From assembly GCA_963581225.1 (NCBI GenBank), contig CAUZMW010000068.1:1-14151 (forward strand): a DNA stretch of 14,151 nt. The letters run 5' to 3'. Each line of letters opens with the position of its first letter. The stretch's first letter is position 1. Made by a program: the position numbers and the translations under genes. Under the pieces are notes generated by a model. It was given only the letters and a program-made list of their open reading frames with translations, did no database searches and was not told where the DNA came from. Positions 1 to 6,548 of this stretch are shown here, piece after piece. The DNA comes from SMWC01 sp963581225 (lineage in GTDB: Bacteria > Pseudomonadota > Gammaproteobacteria > Steroidobacterales > Rariloculaceae).

Positions 1-426
1 GAGTCGTAGAGACGGAAAGGCCGCAGTTAGCTTTTTCAAGCGATTGCTCCGGGTGTGCGGTAGCGAACCCAGACGGATCATCACAGATAAGCTGCGGAGC
101 TACGGAGTCGCTCATCGCGCCGTCGTCCCTGATGCGACTCACGACACCAGTCAGTACGCGAACAATCGAGCGGAGCTCACGCATCAGCCAACCCGGGTCA
201 GAGAGCGTGGCATGAGGAGATTCAAATCCGCTCATCAGGCGCAACGGTTTCTAAACACCCATGCGGCTGAATACAACTTGTTCAACTTGGGTCGGCATCT
301 GATATCGGCCAATCATTATCGATATTCCCGACAACAAGCTCTTGCGTCTTGGAGAAACGCAGCGGCTCTGTAAGGCGACGATCAGCGGAATTTCTGTCGG
401 ACGTAGAAGTTAACTTGTCAGTACCC
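1..426 (+). mobile_element. Right part of an IS6-family insertion sequence
   Basis: The element contains the transposase C-terminus plus about 50 bases of flank. IS6 elements usually end in short terminal inverted repeats shortly after the transposase stop. The candidate right end is 407-426, aagttaacttgtcagtaccc, which read inward begins GGGTACTGACA. The left end is outside the window, so the repeat cannot be matched and no target duplication can be checked. The boundary is a proposal only. Confidence 0.45.
2..373 (+). CDS. IS6-family (IS26-like) transposase, C-terminal part, cut by the window edge
   Basis: DDE transposase of the IS6 family, which moves its insertion sequence by cointegrate formation. 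The frame is open from base 2, so the N-terminal half lies outside the window. About 123 residues are visible, against roughly 230-240 for a full protein. The family signature is clear: ITDKLRSYG holds the second catalytic Asp, NNRAELTHQPTRVRERGMRR holds the catalytic Glu, and it is followed by RFKS, QAQRFLNTH and YNLFNLGRH. A TTG at base 44 is not a believable start because homology continues upstream of it. No frameshift or internal stop is visible, so the element could be intact. Family assignment is strong; activity cannot be judged. Confidence 0.9.
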   Translation, partial: SRRDGKAAVSFFKRLLRVCGSEPRRIITDKLRSYGVAHRAVVPDATHDTSQYANNRAELTHQPTRVRERGMRRFKSAHQAQRFLNTHAAEYNLFNLGRHLISANHYRYSRQQALASWRNAAAL

Positions 427-461
427 GTCGTTCTGATGAGCTAAGCCCCGCAGCAAACCGC

Positions 462-490
462 TTGACAGGCTTCTGACCAGAAGTCAGAGT
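462..490 (+). promoter_or_regulatory. Possible promoter with palindrome ahead of FAH gene 1
   Basis: A perfect -35 hexamer TTGACA lies at 462-467. At the 17-base spacing the -10 position (485-490) reads cagagt, a poor match. The spacer holds a perfect 6+6 inverted repeat, cttctg-ac-cagaag (470-483), which would suit a dimeric regulator. It is about 80 bases upstream of the 545 start. The weak -10 keeps confidence low. Confidence 0.25.
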
Positions 491-544
491 GATCATCAGC
501 CTTCTGTTGCTTAACAATAATTCCTATAACGGGGAGTACCCAGT

Positions 545-1687
545 ATGCGAACTACATTAGCCTTCGTCGCACTTGTAGCGATATCCGTTCCTGCGATCGT
601 CTCAGCCCAATTTGGGCCGGACGCCGCGAGCGCGGAGCCATTCAAACTCGGTACCTTTGAGGTCGATGGCGTTCAAGGGATCGGCATCGTTCTTCGAGAC
701 CAGTTGATCGTCGAACTCGACGCGGCGAACGAAGAGCTGCAGCGAGATCCCAGGTATCCGAACGTTACGATGCCGGACGATATGATGGCGCTCATCGGGC
801 AATACGAATATGGCCTGAAATTTCGTCTCTACGAGATTGTCACCGATCTCGTCAACAACGCGAGTCTCGAAGGTAGCGCACGACCCGGGTTCGTACACGA
901 TCTGGACGACGTCCGCACGTTGGCACCGCTGATGCCCGGCAAGATGCTGAATGCAGCGGTTAACTTCTACAGCCATGTCGCAGAAGCGAATACACCGGAA
1001 GAGCAGCGGGCGGCGGCGGAACGTCGACGCGCCAGTCGAGGGATTCCCTACCTGTTCATCAAGCCCACCGAGGGCGCGGTGATCGGTCAGGGTGATGCGG
1101 TAGTCATTCCGTACGGTCGGGATCGTATCGACTGGGAAGTGGAGCTCGCTATCGTGATCGGTCGCACCGCCAAATACATTTCAGCCGCCGATGCCGAGAA
1201 TTATATCTTCGGCTATATGGTCAGCATCGATATCTCCGATCGCGGCGGCCGACCACCAGACTCGCGACCGGGCTCCGATTGGCTGGTAGGCAAGGGCCAT
1301 GACACCTTCGCGCCGCTCGGCCCGTGGATCGTGCCGAAGGAGTTCTATGGCGACCCGATGGTACGGCTGAGTCAGCGCCTTGAGGTCGATGGCGACGTCA
1401 TGCAGGAAGCAGGACCGGGTGACATGATCCACTCGATCTATGAGCTTCTCGAGTATGGCTCTTCAATCGTGACGTTGTTCCCGGGCGATGTGGTCAACAA
1501 CGGCACGTCGGGTGGCACGGGTGCCGGAACCGCGGTCCGTGGCGTGCAGCAGTTCCTGCAACCGGGACAGACGATTGTTGCCAGCATTGAAGGGATAGGC
1601 ACCCTGACGTTGCCCGTCGTGGACGAGCAGGCGCCGCCGGAACGCACCGGATCCTATCTACCGGCAGTCAGTAGCTACCAACGGTAG
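545..1687 (+). CDS. Secreted fumarylacetoacetate-hydrolase-family protein (copy 1)
   Basis: 380 residues. A Sec signal peptide (about 1-21, VSA before Gln22) is followed by a FAH-family fold. Family members cleave or decarboxylate acylpyruvates and related 2-keto acids with a divalent metal. The catalytic set, numbered here and compared from memory with FAHD1, is present: His144-x-x-Glu147 in a degenerate NYADH-like motif, metal ligands Glu198, Glu200 and Asp229, and Lys250 before HDTFAPLGP. The Glu-Asp (31) and Asp-Lys (21) spacings match FAHD1. The late GTPxGVG-type loop is altered to GTSGGTGAGT (320-329). GGGGAG at 531-536 supports the ATG. Known relatives are mostly cytosolic, so the signal peptide is unusual. 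It is paralogous to the 2994 gene (shared PFKLG, EL-rich core, GSDW, HDTFAP and VPKEF). The exact substrate is unknown. Confidence 0.88.
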   Translation: MRTTLAFVALVAISVPAIVSAQFGPDAASAEPFKLGTFEVDGVQGIGIVLRDQLIVELDAANEELQRDPRYPNVTMPDDMMALIGQYEYGLKFRLYEIVTDLVNNASLEGSARPGFVHDLDDVRTLAPLMPGKMLNAAVNFYSHVAEANTPEEQRAAAERRRASRGIPYLFIKPTEGAVIGQGDAVVIPYGRDRIDWEVELAIVIGRTAKYISAADAENYIFGYMVSIDISDRGGRPPDSRPGSDWLVGKGHDTFAPLGPWIVPKEFYGDPMVRLSQRLEVDGDVMQEAGPGDMIHSIYELLEYGSSIVTLFPGDVVNNGTSGGTGAGTAVRGVQQFLQPGQTIVASIEGIGTLTLPVVDEQAPPERTGSYLPAVSSYQR

Positions 1688-1702
1688 TCTGTCTACTATT
1701 TT

Positions 1703-1746
1703 GTACCAGCCGGTGAGCCTAAGCGGCCGCCGGCCGGTACGCTTTT
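1703..1746 (+). terminator. Hairpin plus T-run after FAH gene 1
   Basis: Arms gtacc-a-gccgg (1703-1713) and ccggc-c-ggtac (1730-1740) pair with a single A/C mismatch. The run TTTT (1743-1746) follows closely. It lies 16 bases after the stop at 1687, which fits a rho-independent terminator or attenuator between the FAH and DUF6152 genes. The short T-run and the large GC-rich loop make it imperfect. Confidence 0.45.
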
Positions 1747-1806
1747 CAGTAGCCGACGTCGGGTAGAATTCAGCAACCATCTCGAATTGCGACATGGGGG
1801 CGGAAG

Positions 1807-2790
1807 ATGATGAGACACCTCACGAGTCACGCGGCGGCACTCGGTCTTTTGCTGTTGCCGACGCTGGTGTTCTCCCATCATTCGGTCGCGTATTTCTCGG
1901 ACGAGATTCGAGAGCTGGAAGGTGTGCTTACCGAGATTGAGTGGCGAAATCCGCATATCGGGTTGGTGGTGGAGGTCGCCACCTCGGCGGGCGACACCGA
2001 GGCGTGGCGTCTGGAGGCGAATTCGATCTACAACCTGCTACGTAGCGGCATCACGGAGGATCTCTTTCAAATCGGCGACCGCCTACAGGTCACCGGTCGA
2101 ATGTCGGTGCGTCAGGAGCGGGTCTTATTGACCAATGATGTGTTACTCCCGAGCGGTGAATTCGTCGTCCTGTGGAACAACGGTCAGTATCGTGATTCCC
2201 GCGGGGCCGGCTCGCCGGACACGGTGGCTGAGAACAAAGGGATATTTCGTGTGTGGAGCGTGCCTCGGCCGAATGGTCGCTCGCTGCACTTTCCGTTTAC
2301 CGATTCCGCGATTGCCGCGAGAGAGTCCTGGAATATGCTGGACAATTTCGCGCTCCGCTGTGAGCAGGAAGGCATGCCTCGAATCATGATCAATCCGCAT
2401 CCGTTCGAATTTACAGACCATGGCGATGAGATCGCGCTACGCACGGAACTGTACGATATCGTCCGGACGATTCACATGGACGGCGCAGCGCCTGGCCCGG
2501 ACCAAGCATCGTCTCATCTGGGATTCTCTGTGGGAGCGTGGGAAGGTGACGACCTGGTCGTTACAACGACGCATATCGACTGGCCCTATTTCGACAATAT
2601 TGGCACTCCTCAAAGTGAGGAGGTGCAGATTGTCGAGCGGTACTCGTTGAGTGAGGACCAGAGCCGGTTGAACTACTTCATTACTGTCACGGATCCGAGT
2701 GCCTTCCGCGAGCCGGCGACGATTGACGGTCAGTGGTTGGCGCTCGGCGAGGCACTGCCCGTCTACGACTGTCAGCCCTACGGTATTTAG
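1807..2790 (+). CDS. Secreted DUF6152-type protein (copy 1)
   Basis: 327 residues, with a hydrophobic leader and probable cleavage after Ser23 that would leave His24-His25-Ser26 at the mature N-terminus. The first ~125 residues match the DUF6152 pattern as I recall it: HHS, a GVLTEIEWRNPH motif, a central Trp, LLRSGIT, a GD.L.VTGR strand and an LPSGE end. A C-terminal region (about 147-322) carries FRVWS, RCE, ELYDIVRTIHM, SVGAWEGD, VVTTTHIDWP and a terminal DCQPYG. Cys185 and Cys322 are matched in the paralog at 4744-5793, suggesting a disulfide. The function is unknown. GGGGGCGG (1796-1803) precedes two in-frame ATGs (1807 and 1810), and either could initiate. It sits between two exported FAH genes. 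Confidence 0.85.
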   Translation: MMRHLTSHAAALGLLLLPTLVFSHHSVAYFSDEIRELEGVLTEIEWRNPHIGLVVEVATSAGDTEAWRLEANSIYNLLRSGITEDLFQIGDRLQVTGRMSVRQERVLLTNDVLLPSGEFVVLWNNGQYRDSRGAGSPDTVAENKGIFRVWSVPRPNGRSLHFPFTDSAIAARESWNMLDNFALRCEQEGMPRIMINPHPFEFTDHGDEIALRTELYDIVRTIHMDGAAPGPDQASSHLGFSVGAWEGDDLVVTTTHIDWPYFDNIGTPQSEEVQIVERYSLSEDQSRLNYFITVTDPSAFREPATIDGQWLALGEALPVYDCQPYGI

Positions 2791-2803
2791 CCGATCAAGA
2801 ATC

Positions 2804-2846
2804 GCGACGAGCCCGTCGCTCCCACAACAGTTTCGGTGCTGTTTTT
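2804..2846 (+). terminator. Two short hairpins and T-run after DUF6152 gene 1
   Basis: A perfect 6-bp hairpin, gcgacg-agcc-cgtcgc (2804-2819), is followed by a weaker one with arms aacag (2826-2830) and ctgtt (2839-2843). The second stem runs into five T residues (2842-2846). Its position just after the stop at 2790 suits transcription termination, but the second stem is only 5 bp and AT-rich. Confidence 0.35.
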
Positions 2847-2889
2847 GTAGGCCGCCTGGCCGCGATACGCCGGTCATGGCTGGCAATAG

Positions 2890-2926
2890 TTGACAGTGGC
2901 TCTCTTCCGCACTAGCTTCGGAAGAG
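2890..2926 (+). promoter_or_regulatory. Candidate promoter overlapped by an 8-bp inverted repeat, ahead of FAH gene 2
   Basis: TTGACA (2890-2895), a 17-base spacer and TAGCTT (2913-2918, three of six consensus bases) form a possible sigma-70 promoter. A perfect inverted repeat, ctcttccg (2902-2909) and cggaagag (2919-2926), spans the spacer and the -10. That placement suits an operator, though it could also be an RNA hairpin in a longer leader. It echoes the TTGACA-plus-palindrome ahead of the first FAH gene. Confidence 0.35.
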
Positions 2927-2993
2927 GACTCCGGCAAGAGACTGGCCATTCGTCGGCGCGCCGGAGCGATAATAACGATAGCGGGGGTGACCT

Positions 2994-4067
2994 ATGAAAC
3001 GCGCCTATTTTCTACTCGCCTTTACATTGGCGGTACCGTCCTATCTGGTTGCCCAGGGCGATCCGCCCTTCAAGCTCGGTAGGTTCGCAGACGGCGATCA
3101 CAGATACGTCGGGCTCGTACTCGATGACAGCGTTGTCGTAGATATCGCGCGGGCGAATAATGCGTTGGCCGGTGAGAAGCCTGCCATACCGGCGACCATG
3201 CGCGGACTCATCGGGCGCTATGATGAACTCAGGCCTCGACTCGGTGAGATTGCCGCTGCAGCCGCCGAGACCGGGACTCAGGCCGCTTATGCCAAGGATG
3301 TGAGCGACGTGACGATTCTGCCGCCGATTGTGCCCAACATCATCTACAACGCCGCGTCTAATTACTCCCTGCACGCTGCCGAGATGGCGCGGCGGGCTGC
3401 ACGAGCGGTTGGAGGCGAGGTAGCGCCGTTACCTCCCGCACCGGACCCGATTCCGGGAATCTGGGAGCGCAGCGAGGACGATATTCGCCAGAATCCGTAT
3501 ATTTTTCTGAAGTCGGCAAGCACAGTGATCGCGACCGGCGAAGCGATTCGTATTCCCCCGCAACGTACCAGTCTCGATTGGGAGTGTGAGCTCTCAGCGG
3601 TTATAGGCCGAGCGGCTAGCCGGGTCTCCCCGGAAGATGCGTCTGATTATATATTTGGCTACACGCTCGAGAACGATGTTTCGGACCGCGGTGGCCGAGG
3701 GGATGGCCGCATGGGCTCCGACTGGTTCCTGCAGAAAAACCACGACACATTCGCTCCCTTTGGGCCGTTTATCGTACCGAAGGAGTTTGTTCCGGATCCA
3801 CACGCACTCAAGCAGACGCTGACGTTGAGCGGCACGGTGATGCAGGACTCAAACACCGGCAACATGACGCACAACACCTTCGACATGTTGAGTTATATCT
3901 CGCACATTCTGACACTCAGGCCCGGTGATGCGCTGGCGATGGGCAGCCCCTCGGGTGTCGGCACGGCGCGAGAGATTCCGATCTACATGCAGGCCGGCGA
4001 CACCGCCGTGTGCATGATTGAAAGCATCGGGACGCTGACGAATCCCGTTGTTGGACCGGAAGGCTGA
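2994..4067 (+). CDS. Secreted fumarylacetoacetate-hydrolase-family protein (copy 2)
   Basis: 357 residues. A Sec signal peptide (about 1-20, LVA before Gln21) precedes a FAH-family domain. The catalytic residues, compared from memory with FAHD1, are present: NYSLHAAE gives His127 and Glu130, metal ligands are Glu197, Glu199 and Asp228, and Lys248 lies in QKNHDTFAPFGP. Unlike copy 1, the late loop is near canonical (GSPSGVGTA, 317-325). A longer Pro-rich insert (about 140-165) separates the His-Glu motif from the core and may reshape the substrate lid. GGGGGTGA (2983-2990) backs the ATG at 2994. The CMD gene starts 6 bases after its stop, so the two are probably cotranscribed and coupled. Likely an exported acylpyruvate-type hydrolase or decarboxylase; substrate not known. 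Confidence 0.88.
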   Translation: MKRAYFLLAFTLAVPSYLVAQGDPPFKLGRFADGDHRYVGLVLDDSVVVDIARANNALAGEKPAIPATMRGLIGRYDELRPRLGEIAAAAAETGTQAAYAKDVSDVTILPPIVPNIIYNAASNYSLHAAEMARRAARAVGGEVAPLPPAPDPIPGIWERSEDDIRQNPYIFLKSASTVIATGEAIRIPPQRTSLDWECELSAVIGRAASRVSPEDASDYIFGYTLENDVSDRGGRGDGRMGSDWFLQKNHDTFAPFGPFIVPKEFVPDPHALKQTLTLSGTVMQDSNTGNMTHNTFDMLSYISHILTLRPGDALAMGSPSGVGTAREIPIYMQAGDTAVCMIESIGTLTNPVVGPEG

Positions 4068-4073
4068 AGTGAC

Positions 4074-4697
4074 TTGAGCGGGCTACCCGCTCGCTTGCTG
4101 TTATGGAGTTCCTTTTGCGTCTGCTCGTTCGCGCAGGCGCAGGACCGAATGCCGCCGCTGGCAGCCGAGGATCTGACCGCGGCGCAGGCGGCTTCGGTCG
4201 CTGAACTCAAGCGGGTTCGCGGTTACGGCCCACGCGGGCCGTGGGTTCCACTCCTGCGCAGCCCGGAACTGATGACTCGGGCGAGGGCGATGGGTGATTA
4301 CCTGCGCTTCAATAGCTCTCTGCCGCCGCGTCTGAGCGAATTCGTGATTCTCATGGCGGCGCGGGAGTGGACACAACAGTACGAGTGGCATGCGCATCGT
4401 GCCATCGCGATCGACGCCGGGTTGCGACCGGAAATCGTCCAGGCAATTGCGGAAGGCCGACATCCGGCCGGCATGGCGGAAGATGAAGCCGTGCTGTACG
4501 AGTTCTGCCGGGAGCTGAACGGCAACAAATCAGTCAGCGACGAGATTTATGCTGGCATGATTACTCAGTTCGGCGAGAGGGGCCTCATCGATGCGGTTGG
4601 TATCATGGGCTATTACACATTGCTGGCGATGGTCATGAATACGGCGCGCACGCCTGTGCCGGACGGCGCTGAGCTTGAACTCTCATCGATACCGTAA
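4074..4697 (+). CDS. Secreted carboxymuconolactone-decarboxylase-family (CMD/AhpD-like) protein
   Basis: 207 residues. The only in-frame start is TTG at 4074, because a stop lies just upstream; GGAAGG (4058-4063), inside the end of the FAH gene, can serve as ribosome site. Residues 1-22 form a Sec-type leader (cleavage near SFA or AQA). The CMD fold follows: a SPELMTRARAMGDYLR helix, RLSEFVILMAARE, then QYEWHAHRAIAIDAGL (Glu104, His106, His108), and a C-terminal MGYYTLLAMVMNTA helix. The AhpD-type CxxC pair is absent (Cys15 and Cys17 fall in the leader, and Cys145 stands alone), so peroxidase chemistry of the AhpD kind is unlikely. The family includes the 4-carboxymuconolactone decarboxylase of protocatechuate breakdown, but export argues for another substrate. 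Very likely in one operon with the preceding FAH gene. Confidence 0.85.
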   Translation: MSGLPARLLLWSSFCVCSFAQAQDRMPPLAAEDLTAAQAASVAELKRVRGYGPRGPWVPLLRSPELMTRARAMGDYLRFNSSLPPRLSEFVILMAAREWTQQYEWHAHRAIAIDAGLRPEIVQAIAEGRHPAGMAEDEAVLYEFCRELNGNKSVSDEIYAGMITQFGERGLIDAVGIMGYYTLLAMVMNTARTPVPDGAELELSSIP

Positions 4698-4743
4698 TCG
4701 TGGCGAGGGGTTACCGCCGGTTGCTCTCCCGCTCCGCGACTTT

Positions 4744-5793
4744 TCAGTAGTTGCTTTCTTGAATGGTGCACTCGTAAGGCTGTAGAGTTTCGCCCGGCAG
4801 CCAGATCCAGTCTCGCGTCAGTACCACCGGTTCCGTAAAAGTATCCGGGTCAGTCGCCCTGATCGAGTAATTCAGACGCAGGCCGTTGCTGCTGAGCGTA
4901 AAACGCTCGATAAATGCGACGGCGTCAGTCTGCGGAACCCCGGTCTGATCGAACCATGGCCACGTAACATGCGTTGTCGCTACGACGAGCGTTTCACCGT
5001 CCCAGCGGCCGACAGAATGACCCAAAGGGCTCGGCGACGGCTCAGGGAAAGCGTCGGTCATGTGCACCGTACGAATCATGTCCAGTTCTTCGAGGCGAAT
5101 AAGAATCCGATCGCCTTCGTCTACGATTTCCATCGGAAAAAACTGATCCATGATGGCCAGCATGCCGTTCTCGCAACGAATGTACGGGTTATCCGCGACG
5201 CGGTCCCAATTGGCGTGCGCCGCCTCTGCCTGCGGCGTCAGTGGGTAGGCGTCTTTCCACATCGTGCGATCCGGGCCGATTAACGAAACGTCGGTCGACC
5301 ACACGCGAAAAATGCTCTCCGCGGACTCGGGCAGGCCTACTTTCTTGGTCTCCTGATATTCGGCAAAGGTGAGGCCGACGGTATCATCCGTAAATCGCGC
5401 TTCGGCGATCTGAAAGTCGAACACCTCCTGACCGTTCGCCGCCAGGATGTTTGTCGTGAATACCGCGCGTGGATTGACTCTCGCCGGAAAACCGGCAACG
5501 CGGATGATGTCGCCGACGCTAAACAGGTCGCGTGTAATTCCCTGGCGTGATAGAAAGCTTGGAGCTAGATACTCCAGGTCCCAGACGACGTCCGCGCCTG
5601 ACTCATCGGTCGAGCGTACGGTCATCAACACATGCGGGTTTCGCCAGATCAACTCGGTCAGCTCTCCCGTGAACTCGACTGTCTGCGTCCGATCGAAGTG
5701 AACGTTCGGTGAGTGGTGCGCAGCTGCGATCGACGTAAGAGCAAGGTAACCGACAATGCCGGTGATACTGATTACTGTCTTGACACTATCCAT
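4744..5793 (-). CDS. Secreted DUF6152-type protein (copy 2)
   Basis: 349 residues, a clear paralog of the 1807-2790 product. The leader (about 1-25) ends in AAA just before His26-His27-Ser28, so the mature protein again begins with a His pair. Shared blocks are LTELIWRNPH, LSRQGITRDLFSVGD, IFRVWS, DNPYIRCENG, RTVHM, SPLGHSVGRWDG, VVATTHVTWPWFD and a terminal PYEC. Cys207 and Cys342 match the two cysteines of copy 1 and may form a disulfide. Function unknown. It converges on the CMD gene with 46 bases between stops, and lies 53 bases downstream of the XdhC pair in the same direction, so it may be read from their promoter. Only a weak ribosome site (gcgag) is visible. Confidence 0.85.
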   Translation of the reverse strand: MDSVKTVISITGIVGYLALTSIAAAHHSPNVHFDRTQTVEFTGELTELIWRNPHVLMTVRSTDESGADVVWDLEYLAPSFLSRQGITRDLFSVGDIIRVAGFPARVNPRAVFTTNILAANGQEVFDFQIAEARFTDDTVGLTFAEYQETKKVGLPESAESIFRVWSTDVSLIGPDRTMWKDAYPLTPQAEAAHANWDRVADNPYIRCENGMLAIMDQFFPMEIVDEGDRILIRLEELDMIRTVHMTDAFPEPSPSPLGHSVGRWDGETLVVATTHVTWPWFDQTGVPQTDAVAFIERFTLSSNGLRLNYSIRATDPDTFTEPVVLTRDWIWLPGETLQPYECTIQESNY

Positions 5794-5846
5794 GTTGTAA
5801 CTCGCTTAGGCCAAGGCCGTTAGTTTAATGTAATCGTGGAGGTCTT

Positions 5847-6548
5847 TCACGACGACGCGTGATAACGCGACTGGATGATCTGCGCGAGTATCGAGACGGC
5901 TATTTCGGCGGGCGATCGTCCACCCAGCGGCAGGCCGATCGGTCCCGCGATGCGGGTCAGTGTCGACTCGTCGAACCCGAGCGTAGCGAGACGCTCGAGC
6001 CTCTTGGCATGATTTTTCCTGCTGCCGAGTGCGCCGATATAGAACGCATCCGAATGCAGTGCGGCTGTCAGAGCCGGCTCATCGATCTTCGCGTCGTGGC
6101 TCAGCGTCACCACGGCCGTGCGCGGTGTCAGTGGCAGATCGCCCATGACTTCCTGCGGCCACCGGTTGATAATTTCAATGCCGGGAAAACGACCGGGCGT
6201 CGCGAACGCCGGTCGCGGGTCGATCAGTTGCACGTCGTAACCTGCGACCCGGGTCATCGGAATGAGTGCCTGTGCGATGTGGACGGCACCGACAACGAGC
6301 AGGCGAGGAGGGGGTGATAACGTCTGTACGAGATATCGTTTTCCCGCCGCCTCAACCGTTCGCGCGCCGTCGCGCCTGAACGCTGCCTGCGCTTCCTGCC
6401 GGACTTCCGCGGGGACTTCGTCCGCTCCGCCGGCGTCACCATCGCTCTCGATCAGAAACTGGTCGGGCCCCGACAAGCTGCGCACGAGCACCGCCGGCCG
6501 GCTCGATTCCTGGGCTGCGACGAGTCGTGCGAGTAGATCTCGCTTCAT
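5847..6548 (-). CDS. XdhC/CoxI-family protein, Rossmann (C-terminal) half
   Basis: 233 residues. XdhC/CoxI proteins carry and help insert sulfurated molybdenum cofactor into xanthine dehydrogenase, CO dehydrogenase and related hydroxylases in the cytoplasm. Here the C-terminal Rossmann half is a separate gene. PRLLVVGAVHIAQAL (81-95) is the glycine-rich loop, followed by GYDVQLIDPRPAFAT, VVTLSHDAKIDEPAL, YIGALGSRKNHAKRL (170-184) and GPIGLPLGGRSPAEIAVSILAQI near the end. Its ATG overlaps the stop of the upstream short XdhC gene by 4 bases (ATGA), so translation is coupled. No molybdenum hydroxylase gene lies within the window, so the client enzyme must be elsewhere. Family assignment is solid; the client is unknown. 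Confidence 0.9.
   Translation of the reverse strand: MKRDLLARLVAAQESSRPAVLVRSLSGPDQFLIESDGDAGGADEVPAEVRQEAQAAFRRDGARTVEAAGKRYLVQTLSPPPRLLVVGAVHIAQALIPMTRVAGYDVQLIDPRPAFATPGRFPGIEIINRWPQEVMGDLPLTPRTAVVTLSHDAKIDEPALTAALHSDAFYIGALGSRKNHAKRLERLATLGFDESTLTRIAGPIGLPLGGRSPAEIAVSILAQIIQSRYHASS

Noticed and set aside
602..976. Open frame of 124 codons on the - strand inside FAH gene 1
   Set aside because: It lies wholly opposite a gene with clear catalytic motifs, has no recognisable domain and has His/Arg-rich composition typical of an antisense shadow.
2437..2949. 170-codon open frame on the - strand over the end of DUF6152 gene 1
   Set aside because: It mostly mirrors the conserved C-terminal region of the DUF6152 protein, and no family motif was seen.
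1742..4750. The same 11 bases, cttttcagtag, at about 1743 and 4740
   Set aside because: The copies lie in unrelated contexts (terminator tail versus the end of a - strand gene), and no longer repeat surrounds them.
5859..6317. 152-codon + strand open frame opposite the long XdhC gene
   Set aside because: It is the complement of the conserved Rossmann and GSRKNHAKRL region; no independent evidence.
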